From: Actinoplanes italicus
GTDB taxonomy: Bacteria; Actinomycetota; Actinomycetes; Mycobacteriales; Micromonosporaceae
Length of the DNA stretch: 64,000 nucleotides
Direction of reading: 5' to 3'
Assembly: GCF_003001815.1 (NCBI RefSeq)
Contig: NZ_PVMZ01000015.1
Span: 186,001-250,000, forward strand
This document shows, one piece after another, positions 34,718 to 43,566 of the stretch. Position 1 is the first letter of the stretch, and the number at the start of each line of letters is the position of its first letter. The notes under the pieces are model-generated. The model had not been told where the DNA came from, made no database searches, and was given only the letters and a program-made list of their open reading frames with translations. The position numbers were made by a program, and so were the translations under genes.

Positions 34718-35365
34718 ATGGCGGCAAGAACGGGCACAGCAGCAGCGAGAACGAGTACCAACCCACGTAACACTCTCGCCGGCGCGGAGACCGAGCAGGG
34801 GTCGGCGGCGCAGCGCGACCGGCGGCGCCGGATCCTCGAGGCGACGCTGGTGCTGGCGTCCAAGGGCGGTTACGACGCGGTGCAGATGCGCACGGTCGCG
34901 GAGCGGGCCGGGGTCGCCCTGGGCACGCTCTACCGCTACTTCCCGTCGAAGATCCACCTGCTCGTGTCGGCGCTGGCCTCCGAGTTCGAGTCGATCCAGG
35001 AGAAGCTCGGGCGCAAACCCATTCCGGGCGACACTCCGTACGATCGGATGCTCTATGTCCTCGGCCGGATGACCCGGGCCATGCAGCGTGAACCGCTGCT
35101 CGCCGAGGCCATGACGCGGGCCTTCATGTTCGCCGATCCGTCCGCGTCGGCCGAGGTCAACGCGGTGGCCCGGCTCATGGAGGAGATGTTCACGCGCGCC
35201 ATGCACGAGGGCGACGGTGCCGAGCCGACCGCCGACGACCGGGCGAAGGCACGCGTGATCGGTGACGTGTGGCTGTCCAATCTGGTGGCCTGGGTGACCC
35301 GCCGCGCGTCCGCCAACGACGTGGTGAACCACCTCGAGCTGGCCACCCGCCTCCTACTGCACTGA
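34718..35365 (+). CDS. kstR: TetR-family repressor KstR
   Basis: Master repressor of steroid catabolism, 215 residues, released in mycobacteria by early cholesterol-derived CoA thioesters. The N-terminal helix-turn-helix spans DRRRRILEATLVLASKGGYDAVQMRTVAERAGVALGTLYRYFPSK-type sequence at about residues 33-77. The ligand domain contains EAMTRAFMFADPSAS and VIGDVWLSNLVAWVTRRAS, very close to KstR as I remember it. The ATG at 34718 follows GAAGGAG; two upstream in-frame starts lack such a site. Confidence 0.95.
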   Translation: MAARTGTAAARTSTNPRNTLAGAETEQGSAAQRDRRRRILEATLVLASKGGYDAVQMRTVAERAGVALGTLYRYFPSKIHLLVSALASEFESIQEKLGRKPIPGDTPYDRMLYVLGRMTRAMQREPLLAEAMTRAFMFADPSASAEVNAVARLMEEMFTRAMHEGDGAEPTADDRAKARVIGDVWLSNLVAWVTRRASANDVVNHLELATRLLLH

Positions 35366-35426
35366 CCACCCCGCGTGGTGAACTGCGGCTCGCCCGCGGG
35401 CACAGATCACCACGCAAGCGGGGTGG
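35366..35426. terminator. Inverted repeat between kstR and the SRPBCC gene
   Basis: CCACCCCGCGTGGTGA (35366-35381) pairs with TCACCAC and GCGGGGTGG (35407-35426, four-base bulge). It lies exactly between two convergent genes, so it is a likely bidirectional terminator. Confidence 0.65.
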
Positions 35427-35433
35427 GCGGGGG

Positions 35434-35865
35434 TCAGGCGAGCAGCGCGATCAGCTTGTCGAGGGCCTGCTTGGCGGCGGGGCCGGCCTGCTTCTCGAGC
35501 ATGGCGGCCATCGGGCCGTTGAGGGCCGGTCCGGCGAACTCCATCTCGTAGGTGATCGTCGAGCCCGCGCCGTCGGGTTCGATGAGGAAGCGGTTCTTCG
35601 CCTTGACGCCCATCGGGCCGTCGCCGGCCATCTCCAGACGGTTCGGGGCGTCGGCGGCGACGACCTTCCAGGCCATCTCGGCGGGCATGCCCATCAGCTT
35701 CACCTTCTGCTTGTACGTGGTGCCCTCCGCCACCGTCGCGGGCACCTCACCGGTGAAGCCCTGGTGCATGTTGTTCCACTCGGGGGTCCGGGGCAGATCG
35801 GTGACGACCTGCCACACCTTGTCGGGCTCGGCCGTCGCGGTCGCCGAAACGGTCACCTTGGGCAT
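35434..35865 (-). CDS. SRPBCC (START-like) family protein
   Basis: A 143-residue protein with the SRPBCC/polyketide-cyclase fold pattern: VTVSATATAEPDKVWQVVTDL at the start, WNNMHQGF, and a long C-terminal helix (PAAKQALDKLIALLA). The fold binds hydrophobic ligands, so a steroid-binding or carrier role is possible but unproven. The ATG at 35865 has a strong AGGAGG, and it lies 11 bp after the second kstD-like gene, so the two form an operon under the KstR box at 37565. Confidence 0.85.
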   Translation of the reverse strand: MPKVTVSATATAEPDKVWQVVTDLPRTPEWNNMHQGFTGEVPATVAEGTTYKQKVKLMGMPAEMAWKVVAADAPNRLEMAGDGPMGVKAKNRFLIEPDGAGSTITYEMEFAGPALNGPMAAMLEKQAGPAAKQALDKLIALLA

Positions 35866-35876
35866 GATGGTTCCTC

Positions 35877-37523
35877 CTATTGAGCCGTGGCCGCGATGTC
35901 GAGGCCGGCCACGTGGCCGAAGGTCATTGCTGGTCCGAGGGTCGATCCGGCGCCGGCGTAGCTGTGGCCCATGACGGCGGCGCTCGCGTTGCCGGCCGCG
36001 TACAGGCCGGGGATCACGGTGCCGTCCGGGCGCAGCACCCGGGCGCGGGCGTCGGTGGCGAGGCCGCCCTTGGTACCCAGGTCGCCGGCGACGATCTTGA
36101 AGGCGTAGTACGGCGGCAGCCAGATCGGCGCGAGGCAGGGGCTCGGCCTGTTGGTGGGATCGGCGAAGTAGGCGTCGTAGACGCTGTCACCACGGCGGAA
36201 GTCGGGGTCGCGCCCGGCCCTGGCCTGGGAGTTGAACCGCTCGACGGTGCTTTTCAGAGCAGCCGCCGGTACGCCGATCTTCGCGGCCAGCCCGGCGAGG
36301 GTCCAGTCCTTGACCAGCGCTCCCGAGGAGTACCAGTCGTCGGGGTAGGGCAGCAGCGGGGCCAGGTCCTTGAACAGGTACCGGTTGCGGTAGTCCTGGT
36401 CGGTGATCATCCAGCAGGGGACGTGGCCCTTGTCGTACATGGTGTGCACGACGTCGCTGTAGGGCGCGGCCTCGTTGACGAACCGTTTGCCGGCCTGGTT
36501 GACGAAGATGGTGCCGGGCAGGGTCCGCTCGGAGAGGCAGAACCAGGGCTCGTCGGGCAGCGGGATCATCGGCCCCCACCAGGCGTCGTCCATCAGGGCG
36601 AGCGCCGCACCGGCCCGCTGACCGGCCTCGATGCCGTCGCCGGTGTTGGAGTCGGCGCCGATCGTCCAGTCGGTCCCGATCGGCGCGGCCTGGAACTGCT
36701 TGCGCATCCGCTCGTTGCGCTCGAACCCGCCGCTGGCGACGACGACGGCGCGCCGGGCCCGGATCAGTGTCTCGGTGCCGTCTCGGCGGACCAGCACTCC
36801 GGCCACCCGGCCGTTCTCGGCGTGCAGGTCGAGCAGCGGGGTGTCGAGCCAGACCGGCACTCCGGCCGCGATCAGCCCGGCCCGCAGGCCGCCGGCGAGC
36901 GCCTGGCCCATGGTGACCGGTTTCTGGCCCTGGGCGGCGAGTTGCAGGTAGCGCCAGACGATCTCGGTGGCCACGGCGAGACCGCGCGGATGGCGGGCGA
37001 CCAGGGACAGCCACTTGTAGTCGACCGTGTAGACCACGGTGCCGGCCGGGCTGGCCTGGTAGGGACCGTTGAGGTGGGCCAGTTCGTCGCCGAGGACGTT
37101 GGCGTCGAGGGCCCGTGGCTCGATCGAACGGCCGTTGGGCATCCCGCCGGGCAGTTCGGGATAGTAGTCGGGGTAGCCCTCCATCCACGCGAACCGCAGC
37201 GGTGTCCATTTCTGCAGGTAGGCGATGGCGCGCGGGCCGTGGGTGAGGAAGGCCTGACGGCGGGCGGCGGAGACCTCGGGTCCGACGACGGCGGCCATGT
37301 ACGTGTCGGCCTTGCTGAAGGTGTCGGGCACTCCGGCGGCGAGCAGGACGTCGTTGTTCGGCACCCAGATACCGGCCCCGGATCGGGCCGACGATCCACC
37401 GTAGACAGACGCTTTTTCAACGAGAACCGTGTTCAGTCCGGAGCGGGCCGTTGTCAGTGCGGCCGTCATGCCGGCGGCACCGGCACCCACCACGACCACG
37501 TCGTACTCCACGGTGACAGCCAT
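35877..37523 (-). CDS. Second KstD-like 3-ketosteroid dehydrogenase
   Basis: A 548-residue FAD enzyme closely similar to the KstD at 23148. FAD motif VVVVGAGAAGMTAA is at residues 10-23, then YGGSSARSGAGIWVP, WWGPMIPLP, RFVNEAAPYSDVVH and the C-terminal AAGNASAAVMGHSYAGAGSTLGPAMTFG. Two KstD paralogs often differ in preference for 9-hydroxylated, short-chain or 5-alpha substrates. Which this one prefers cannot be read from the sequence. It is preceded by its own KstR box. Confidence 0.9.
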   Translation of the reverse strand: MAVTVEYDVVVVGAGAAGMTAALTTARSGLNTVLVEKASVYGGSSARSGAGIWVPNNDVLLAAGVPDTFSKADTYMAAVVGPEVSAARRQAFLTHGPRAIAYLQKWTPLRFAWMEGYPDYYPELPGGMPNGRSIEPRALDANVLGDELAHLNGPYQASPAGTVVYTVDYKWLSLVARHPRGLAVATEIVWRYLQLAAQGQKPVTMGQALAGGLRAGLIAAGVPVWLDTPLLDLHAENGRVAGVLVRRDGTETLIRARRAVVVASGGFERNERMRKQFQAAPIGTDWTIGADSNTGDGIEAGQRAGAALALMDDAWWGPMIPLPDEPWFCLSERTLPGTIFVNQAGKRFVNEAAPYSDVVHTMYDKGHVPCWMITDQDYRNRYLFKDLAPLLPYPDDWYSSGALVKDWTLAGLAAKIGVPAAALKSTVERFNSQARAGRDPDFRRGDSVYDAYFADPTNRPSPCLAPIWLPPYYAFKIVAGDLGTKGGLATDARARVLRPDGTVIPGLYAAGNASAAVMGHSYAGAGSTLGPAMTFGHVAGLDIAATAQ

Positions 37524-37564
37524 GGCATCCCCATCCGCCGAGCCGTTTACCCCTTCGCAATAAC

Positions 37565-37578
37565 TAGAACAGGTTATA
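37565..37578. promoter_or_regulatory. KstR operator between second kstD-like gene and thioesterase gene
   Basis: TAGAACAGGTTATA matches TNNAACNNGTTNNA. It is 42 bp upstream of the kstD-like start (37523) and 56 bp upstream of the thioesterase start (37634), so both are probable regulon members. Confidence 0.85.
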
Positions 37579-37633
37579 GCAGTGTGATGAGATTCACTAG
37601 GTCCGATACCGTCGCGTATAGGAGCCTGTTGCT

Positions 37634-38326
37634 GTGAGCGATATCGACAACGGGCGGCGGCTGCGGGCCGTCGACGACGGGCTGCTGCGGCGGCGTGAGG
37701 CGATCGCCGACCTCGGTGACGCGCTGCGGCTGCTGATCGAGAACGCCACCGCCACCGAGGCGCCGACCGAGGAACTGATCCGCGCCGCCGAGCGGATCCG
37801 GCGCGCGGCGGCCCCGCTCGGCGAACGGGTCCGCGGCCGGTTCGAGTCGGCGGCCGCCGACGACCTGCTCGGCGGGGTGCGCCTCTACAACCCGGTGACC
37901 GGGGCCGGCAGCGCCTTCGCCCCGCCGCTGGAGATCAGCCGGGAGGACGGCCTCGCGGTCGGCACCTGCACGCTGGGTCTCGCCTTCGAGGGCCCGCCCA
38001 GCTACGCCCACGGTGGCGTCAGCGCAATGCTGCTCGACCAGATGCTGGGGTACGCCGTGAGCGTCTCCGGCCATCCGGGCATGACCGGGCGCCTGGACAC
38101 CGCCTACCGGCGGCCGGTGCCGTTGCACACCCCGCTGCGGCTGACCGCCGAGGTCGCCGCGATCGAGGGCCGCCGGGTCACGGCGACGGGCACGATAGCC
38201 ACGGCCGACGAGCCCGGCGAGGTCCTGGTCGAGGCGACGGGCGTGTTCGTGGCGCTGCGGGCCGAACAGGCGCAGCGGCTGTTCGGCCCGGTCATCGGCC
38301 GCAACCGGGAGTCGCGCGCCGGCTGA
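37634..38326 (+). CDS. Hotdog-fold (PaaI-type) thioesterase
   Basis: A 230-residue protein. The N-terminal 75 residues are helical and charged. The hotdog domain follows, with FEGPPSYAHGGVSAMLLDQMLGYA containing the HGG motif and active-site Asp typical of PaaI/MenI-like acyl-CoA thioesterases. The GTG at 37634 has AGGAG upstream. In this context it may release CoA from stalled steroid acyl-CoA intermediates. Its promoter faces a KstR box. The substrate is inference. Confidence 0.85.
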   Translation: MSDIDNGRRLRAVDDGLLRRREAIADLGDALRLLIENATATEAPTEELIRAAERIRRAAAPLGERVRGRFESAAADDLLGGVRLYNPVTGAGSAFAPPLEISREDGLAVGTCTLGLAFEGPPSYAHGGVSAMLLDQMLGYAVSVSGHPGMTGRLDTAYRRPVPLHTPLRLTAEVAAIEGRRVTATGTIATADEPGEVLVEATGVFVALRAEQAQRLFGPVIGRNRESRAG

Positions 38327-38329
38327 GAG

Positions 38330-39511
38330 CTACTCGATCACCCGGGCGATCGGGGACCGGGTGCCGGGGTCCGTGCCGATCCGGGCCAGGGATCTGTCCA
38401 GCAGATCCGCCTGAAGACCGGAACGTTCCGCCAGCCAGGTGACCCAGTCGCGCAGGAGTGCGAGCAGCGCGGCCTGGTCGCCGAGGTACTCGTCACGGAT
38501 CCGCCCGGCCGCCGCCTCCACCCGGTGCGGCGAGCAGGTGTCGAACAGACTCGGCGCGAGCACCGGCCAGGCCTCGAACAGGTCCTCGATCAGGTCGTCG
38601 AGATCCTCGGGCTCGGGCCGGTCCGCACGGTCCCGCCACCAGGCGGCGAACGCGGCCGAGCCCGCGTCGAGGGCGGTGCCGCGCACCTTCGCCCTGATCA
38701 CCGGCGGCAGTTCGAGGACCGACTCCGCCAGGCTCCGGCAGCGGTGATACTCGCCGAGCTGCTCGGCCGTCTCGACGCCCATCGCCGCGATCTCCTGCGG
38801 AACCGGCAGCAGATCCTCCAGCAGGTGGGAGTCGTCGATCCGTCGCCACGACGTGCCACCGGCGGCGACCGCCCCGACCGCGAGCTGCCACGCGGCCAGA
38901 GCCTCCTCCGGAGAGGCGTAGAAGGCAGTGTGCACCGGCGTCGGCGCGAAGTCGCAGGCGTCGAGGTCCCACAGGTACCAGCGGACCGGTCCCTCCGGCG
39001 TGCCGAACGGGGCGATGACGGCGAACCGGCTTCCGTAGCGGTCACAGGTCCAGAGCACCTCGCCGGCGACGGTCCGCTCCGGCGCCCGCAGCTTCAAGCG
39101 GTCCAGCAGCGGCAGGGGCAGGATCGCCGCCAGCGCCGCGAGCACCCGGGCGGCCGCCTCGCCGTCGCGGGCCGCCAGGTCGCCGGCGAGGGCCGCGGCC
39201 AGGTGGTCGGGACCGACGTAGCCGCCGTCCGAAGGCAGATCACCGAGAGCGGCGAGCACCGGGCCGAGACTCGCGCACAGCTCGTCCTCCAGGGCGGTCC
39301 CGGTCCGTGGTGAGGCGAGGAGCCGCTCGGCGAGCTCCGCGGCATGGGGCCGGGCCAGCTCGGTCCGCATGATGCGGCTCTGCTCCCAGCTCGACGCGAG
39401 ATCCCGGAACGCGTTCTCGCTCCGGATCCGCCGGATGTTGTCGCGGCGGCGGTCCGCCCGGACCGCCGCCGCCGACTTCGGGGACTTCTTACGTTTACGT
39501 GAGACCGGCAC
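38330..39511 (-). CDS. Hypothetical protein, basic N terminus
   Basis: A 393-residue protein I do not recognise. It starts with a Lys/Arg-rich segment (SRKRKKSPKSAAAVRADRRR), resembling the basic tails of nucleic-acid-interacting or SEC-C-type helical repeat proteins. The body is Ala/Leu-rich and predicted helical, with WTCDRYGSRFAVIAPFG and WYLWDLDACDFAP as the most distinctive stretches. No signal peptide or membrane helix. It is convergent with the thioesterase gene (3 bp gap), and its codon use looks normal for the region. Confidence 0.75.
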   Translation of the reverse strand: MPVSRKRKKSPKSAAAVRADRRRDNIRRIRSENAFRDLASSWEQSRIMRTELARPHAAELAERLLASPRTGTALEDELCASLGPVLAALGDLPSDGGYVGPDHLAAALAGDLAARDGEAAARVLAALAAILPLPLLDRLKLRAPERTVAGEVLWTCDRYGSRFAVIAPFGTPEGPVRWYLWDLDACDFAPTPVHTAFYASPEEALAAWQLAVGAVAAGGTSWRRIDDSHLLEDLLPVPQEIAAMGVETAEQLGEYHRCRSLAESVLELPPVIRAKVRGTALDAGSAAFAAWWRDRADRPEPEDLDDLIEDLFEAWPVLAPSLFDTCSPHRVEAAAGRIRDEYLGDQAALLALLRDWVTWLAERSGLQADLLDRSLARIGTDPGTRSPIARVIE

Positions 39512-39570
39512 GGGCCGAGAATATGCACGGATCTCTCCGCGGGCCGACCGGCGTCACCCGCACGGGCGTC

Positions 39571-40623
39571 TCAACAGCGCGCAGGGTTCCACCCGTCCGA
39601 GCCACTCAGGAACGCCTCGACGGTGGTGGATGCGGCCTGCTCGGCGGTCAGCTGCGGGCGGTTGTCCGACACGATCGCACCGGGGCCGAAGTTGCGGTAC
39701 TCGGCGAACCGGGCCTCCTCCCACGGCCATGTGCCGAAGGCGGTCCAGGCCACCTCCGGGATGTGCGCGCCGATCCACGACTCCCGGATCACGGTCTGTC
39801 CGATCGCGTTCGGGTCCTGGCTGGGGTGCCAGGGGCGGCCCAGGAAGACGGTCCCGGCCGGGGCGTCCGAGGTGAACCGGCAGCGGTGGAACAGCAGCCC
39901 GTGCGGGTTGGTGATATCGGTGCTGGGCGCGGTCACGTACCCGTTCGGTGTGCTGCCTCGGTCCAGCGAGTGGATCCGGCACCGGTCGAAGACCGCGGTG
40001 GCCCGGCCGAAGATGAAGTCGACGTCACCCTCCACATAGCAGTCGCGCAGGTAGACGCGCGCGATCACCCCGGCCGCGCTGCTGTTGACGTACAGCGTGT
40101 CCTGGTTGGCAAGGAATCTGACCTTCTCGAAGACCAGCCGGTCGGCGCGGGTCAGCACGGCCACCGCCTGCCGTCCGGTGATCTCCGGGTGCGCGGCCTC
40201 GTCGAAGAGGTTGGCGAAGGTCAGGTTGGTCGCCTTGAAGCCGGCGCCGTCGACGGTGACCGACGCGCTGCCCGAGGTGCCCCAGGTGCCGCCGCCCGGC
40301 TTGGGGGTGCCGTTGGCGCGGTCGTCCGCGATCACCACCTGGTCCGGGCGGCGGCCGAGGCCGCGCAGTTCGAGGTTCGGCTTGGTGGCGGGGATGACCA
40401 CCTGACCGAGGTACGTGCCGGGACGCACGCCGATGACGTACGGCACGCCTGCCGCGGCGGGTGCGGCGTCGACGGCCGCCTGGATCCCGCTGTGATCACC
40501 GCTGCCGTCCGTGGCCACGATCGCGTCCGGCCGGCGGCCGCCCGCGACGGCCGGCGTGGACACCATCCCGGTGGCGACGATGCCGAGCCCGGATGACATG
40601 CCGAGGAAGGTACGCCGACGCAC
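39571..40623 (-). CDS. Secreted pectinesterase (CE8)
   Basis: Pectin methylesterase of 350 residues, exported through a Tat-like signal (MRRRTFLGMSSGLG, then a hydrophobic stretch to about residue 27). The beta-helix enzyme has the catalytic aspartates in NQDTLYVNS and GDVDFIFGRA, and the conserved arginine in FLGRPWHP. It de-esterifies homogalacturonan outside the cell. A LacI-type palindrome lies 31-46 bp upstream, suggesting sugar-responsive repression. Confidence 0.92.
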   Translation of the reverse strand: MRRRTFLGMSSGLGIVATGMVSTPAVAGGRRPDAIVATDGSGDHSGIQAAVDAAPAAAGVPYVIGVRPGTYLGQVVIPATKPNLELRGLGRRPDQVVIADDRANGTPKPGGGTWGTSGSASVTVDGAGFKATNLTFANLFDEAAHPEITGRQAVAVLTRADRLVFEKVRFLANQDTLYVNSSAAGVIARVYLRDCYVEGDVDFIFGRATAVFDRCRIHSLDRGSTPNGYVTAPSTDITNPHGLLFHRCRFTSDAPAGTVFLGRPWHPSQDPNAIGQTVIRESWIGAHIPEVAWTAFGTWPWEEARFAEYRNFGPGAIVSDNRPQLTAEQAASTTVEAFLSGSDGWNPARC

Positions 40624-40654
40624 ACCATTCTCCTAACGTGGGGATTGCGCTGGG

Positions 40655-40668
40655 GGAAAGCGCTTTCC
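40655..40668. promoter_or_regulatory. LacI-type operator upstream of pectinesterase
   Basis: GGAAAGCGCTTTCC is a perfect 14-bp palindrome with the central CG typical of LacI/GalR operators. A near-identical site (GGAAAGCGCTTGCC) precedes the acetylesterase gene at 59195. Confidence 0.65.
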
Positions 40669-40781
40669 TCGCCACGGTAGGGGTCGCACTCGCCGACGTC
40701 AATGGGAACCTGCGGCGTGTCCCTTGTGGATACAGTCTGCAGGGTGCGCCGGCCGGCGCCGTGATTCCTGGGGAGGATCCG

Positions 40782-42329
40782 ATGACCGAACCGATGTCCC
40801 GCCGAACGCTTCTGCGCACCGCCGCCGGTGGGGCCGCCGCCGTGGCAGCCGGGGTGGTGGCCGGCTCACCCGCCGCAGCGTCCGCGGGCCGGGTGCCACG
40901 CGTGGTACGCGAGCTCGAGGAGAAGATCCAGGCCGGGATGGCCGCGTACGGCGTTCCCGGCGTCGCCTACGGTCTGCGGTACCAGGGTCGCGACTACGTC
41001 GGCGGCTTCGGCGTGACCAGCGTGGCCGAACCCGCGCCGGTCGACGGGGACACCCTGTTCCGGATCGCCTCGACGACCAAGACCTTCGTCGGTACGGCCG
41101 TGATGCGCCTGGTTGAGCGGGGACGGCTGGACCTGGACCGGCCCCTGCGCACGTATCTGCCGGACTTCCGGACCAGCGACGAGGCGGCGTCACGGCGGGT
41201 GACACTGCGGCAGACGCTCAACCACAGCGCGGGCTGGCTCGGCGACGTCTACACCGACACCGGCAGCGACGACGCGTTCCTCCAGCGGTACGTCGATTCG
41301 CTGGCCACCGTGCGCCAGGTGACGGCTCCCGGCGCGTTGTTCACCTACAACAACACGGCGCTCAACGTGGCCGGCCGGGTCCTCGAGGTGGCGTCGGGCC
41401 GGGGGTTCGAGCAGGCCGTGCGTGACCTCGTCCTCGATCCGCTGCGGTTGCGGAGCAGCGTGTTCACGCTCGGCGAACTGGCGGGCGCGCGCGTGGCCGT
41501 ACCGCATGGATTCGATCTTGAAGGGAATCTCGTCGCCGCTCCGGAGGCCCTGGCCATCCCACGGAGCCTGCACCCTGCCGGTGGTCTCTTCTCCACCGCC
41601 CGTGATCAGCTGAAGTGGGCCCGCTTCCATCTCGGCGACGGGAGTCCGCTGCTCAGCCGGCGGTCGCTGCGGGCGATGCGGTGGCGTCCAGGGCCCGGCG
41701 GGACGCTGTTCGTGGAGCTCGACGGGGCCGGGGTGACGTGGATGCTGCGGCCGACCGCCGAGGGCCCGCGGGTCGTGCAGCACGGAGGTGACCTGCCGGG
41801 ACAGCACTCCGGGTTCATGTTCGTGCCGGAGAAGGACTTCGCGCTGACCCTGCTGACCAACTCGACGGGCGGCCCGTCGCTGAGGGCCGAGCTGTTCGGC
41901 GACGACTGGGCGCTGAGCCGGTTCACCGGCCTGCACAACCTCCCGGCCACGCCCAGGACCCTCACGCCGGCGCAGCTGGCCGGCTACGAGGGGCACTACG
42001 TGACCGAGCAGATCGGGTTCGACGGTGAACCGGTGAGCTCCACCCTCGACCTGGTCGGCATCGGCGGGCGGCTGAGCCTGCGCATCGGTGGGAGGGAGCA
42101 GCTGGTGCTGCCGTTCTACCGCCGTGACTACGTGCGGGTGTGGGCACCGGACGGATCGGACACGCACAGCCGGGCCAACTTCGTCCGTGACCCGGACGGC
42201 TCGGTGGGGTGGCTGCTGTTCGGCGGCCGGCTCTTCCGCCGCAACCCGGCCGGCACGGCGTCGCTGCGGACCACCGCCTCGCCGGCGAAACTCCTGCCCG
42301 GCACGCTGCCGCACCCTACTCGGTTCTGA
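40782..42329 (+). CDS. Exported serine hydrolase (class C beta-lactamase family)
   Basis: A 515-residue penicillin-binding-protein-like hydrolase with a twin-arginine signal (MSRRTLLRTAAGGAAA). The active-site SxxK is STTK (in RIASTTKTF), the second motif is YNN in FTYNNTALN, and the third is HGG in QHGGDLPGQHS. A C-terminal beta domain of about 130 residues follows, as in esterase EstB or D-aminopeptidase-type members. The ATG at 40782 has GGGGAGG upstream. Substrate unknown; probably peptides or esters. Its stop overlaps the convergent binding-protein gene by 14 bp. Confidence 0.88.
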   Translation: MTEPMSRRTLLRTAAGGAAAVAAGVVAGSPAAASAGRVPRVVRELEEKIQAGMAAYGVPGVAYGLRYQGRDYVGGFGVTSVAEPAPVDGDTLFRIASTTKTFVGTAVMRLVERGRLDLDRPLRTYLPDFRTSDEAASRRVTLRQTLNHSAGWLGDVYTDTGSDDAFLQRYVDSLATVRQVTAPGALFTYNNTALNVAGRVLEVASGRGFEQAVRDLVLDPLRLRSSVFTLGELAGARVAVPHGFDLEGNLVAAPEALAIPRSLHPAGGLFSTARDQLKWARFHLGDGSPLLSRRSLRAMRWRPGPGGTLFVELDGAGVTWMLRPTAEGPRVVQHGGDLPGQHSGFMFVPEKDFALTLLTNSTGGPSLRAELFGDDWALSRFTGLHNLPATPRTLTPAQLAGYEGHYVTEQIGFDGEPVSSTLDLVGIGGRLSLRIGGREQLVLPFYRRDYVRVWAPDGSDTHSRANFVRDPDGSVGWLLFGGRLFRRNPAGTASLRTTASPAKLLPGTLPHPTRF

Positions 42330-43464
42330 GACGGAAGTCCTTTCCGTTCGCTTCGAGGAGGAGGAACTTCGGCACGGTACGGGTGCCGTCCGCGTTGAAC
42401 GCGACCTCGCCGGACAGCGCGGCGAGGTCGGTACCGCTCAAGGCGACGCGGACGGCCTCACGGTCGGTGCTCCCGGCCCGTTTGATCGCGTCGACGGCCA
42501 CCATGACGGCGTCATAGGCCTCGGGGCTCGACGGGCCGGGGTCGGCGCCGTAGGCGGCCTTGTACCGCTGCGACCAGTCCTTCAGTTCGGGCATGAACGC
42601 GGGTACGAGCAGCGCGGTCCCGTAGACGTCGCGGGCCTGCGACTCGCTCAGGTCGGCGAGCAGCGGACCGTCGGTGGCGCCGTCGCCGACCACGATCCGG
42701 CCGGTGAAGCCCTCGGCCCGCAGATCCTTTATCAGCTGGTTCGCCTCGCCGTAGTACCCGGTGTAGTAGACGACGTCGGCCTTGGCGCCGATGATCGCCC
42801 CGGCGGTGCGCTTGTAGTCGGTGGCGCCCTGGCTCAGTTTGAGCTCGCCGGCCACGGCCGGTGAGCCGGTCTTGCGGGCATGCTCGGCGGTCTCCTCGGC
42901 CAGCGTGACCGGGAAGCTGGTGCCGTCGTGCACGACCGCCAGGCGCTTGCCGCCCAGCCTGTTCATCCATTCGACGGCGAACTCGGCCTCGGCCGTGACC
43001 GTGCCGCAGATCAGGAACACGCTGTCGTAGCGGGGTTCGATCAGGTCGGTCGAGTTGGCCTGCGCGATGATCATCGGGATGCCCGCGTCCCGGAAGATCT
43101 TCAGGGTCGGCACCACGGCGCTGCTGCAGTAACCGCCGACCGAGAGCGTCACGTCCTTCTTGACGACCGTCTGCGCGGCCGTGACAGCGGTGCCGGGGTC
43201 GCACGCGTCGTCCTCGGCCACGAGTTCGACCTGTCGCCCGAGCACCCCACCGGCGGCGTTGACCTCGCTGACGGCGAGTTTCGCGCCGTTCAGCATCGCC
43301 TCGCCGGAGTGGCTGCTGCGCCCGGTGAGCGGCAGAAGACTGGCCAGGCGGATCACGTCCGGCGCCGACGCGGCCGGCTTCGGGTCGTCGGATCCGGCGC
43401 AGGCGGACAGCCCGGCCAGGATCAGGGCCGCGGCGGCTACCGCGACGGTTCTGGGGCCACGCAC
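42316..43464 (-). CDS. Branched-chain amino-acid/amide-type ABC substrate-binding lipoprotein
   Basis: LivJ/LivK-type periplasmic binding protein of 382 residues. The signal peptide ends in the lipobox LSAC (Cys at about 22). The core starts IRLASLLPLTGRSSHSGEAMLNGAKLAVSEVNAAGG and contains GGYCSSAVVPTLKIF and SSPEAYDAVMVAVDAIKRAG, all typical of the family. No permease or ATPase genes are adjacent, so the partner transporter is elsewhere or the protein is a sensor. The start is GTG 43464. Confidence 0.87.
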   Translation of the reverse strand: MRGPRTVAVAAAALILAGLSACAGSDDPKPAASAPDVIRLASLLPLTGRSSHSGEAMLNGAKLAVSEVNAAGGVLGRQVELVAEDDACDPGTAVTAAQTVVKKDVTLSVGGYCSSAVVPTLKIFRDAGIPMIIAQANSTDLIEPRYDSVFLICGTVTAEAEFAVEWMNRLGGKRLAVVHDGTSFPVTLAEETAEHARKTGSPAVAGELKLSQGATDYKRTAGAIIGAKADVVYYTGYYGEANQLIKDLRAEGFTGRIVVGDGATDGPLLADLSESQARDVYGTALLVPAFMPELKDWSQRYKAAYGADPGPSSPEAYDAVMVAVDAIKRAGSTDREAVRVALSGTDLAALSGEVAFNADGTRTVPKFLLLEANGKDFRLRTE

Positions 43465-43566
43465 CTGAAACTCCGTTCGCTGGGCTCACCTGCTCCGATC
43501 GACCTCGACCGGCCGAAGCTGAACCGGATTCCTTGATCCGGTGGGTTCGCTGCCGAAAGAGGGGAT

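Noticed and set aside
36000..37600. Long plus-strand frames opposite the second kstD-like gene and opposite hsaC/hsaD
   Set aside because: Antisense frames stay open because of third-position GC; the opposite strands encode well-conserved enzymes.
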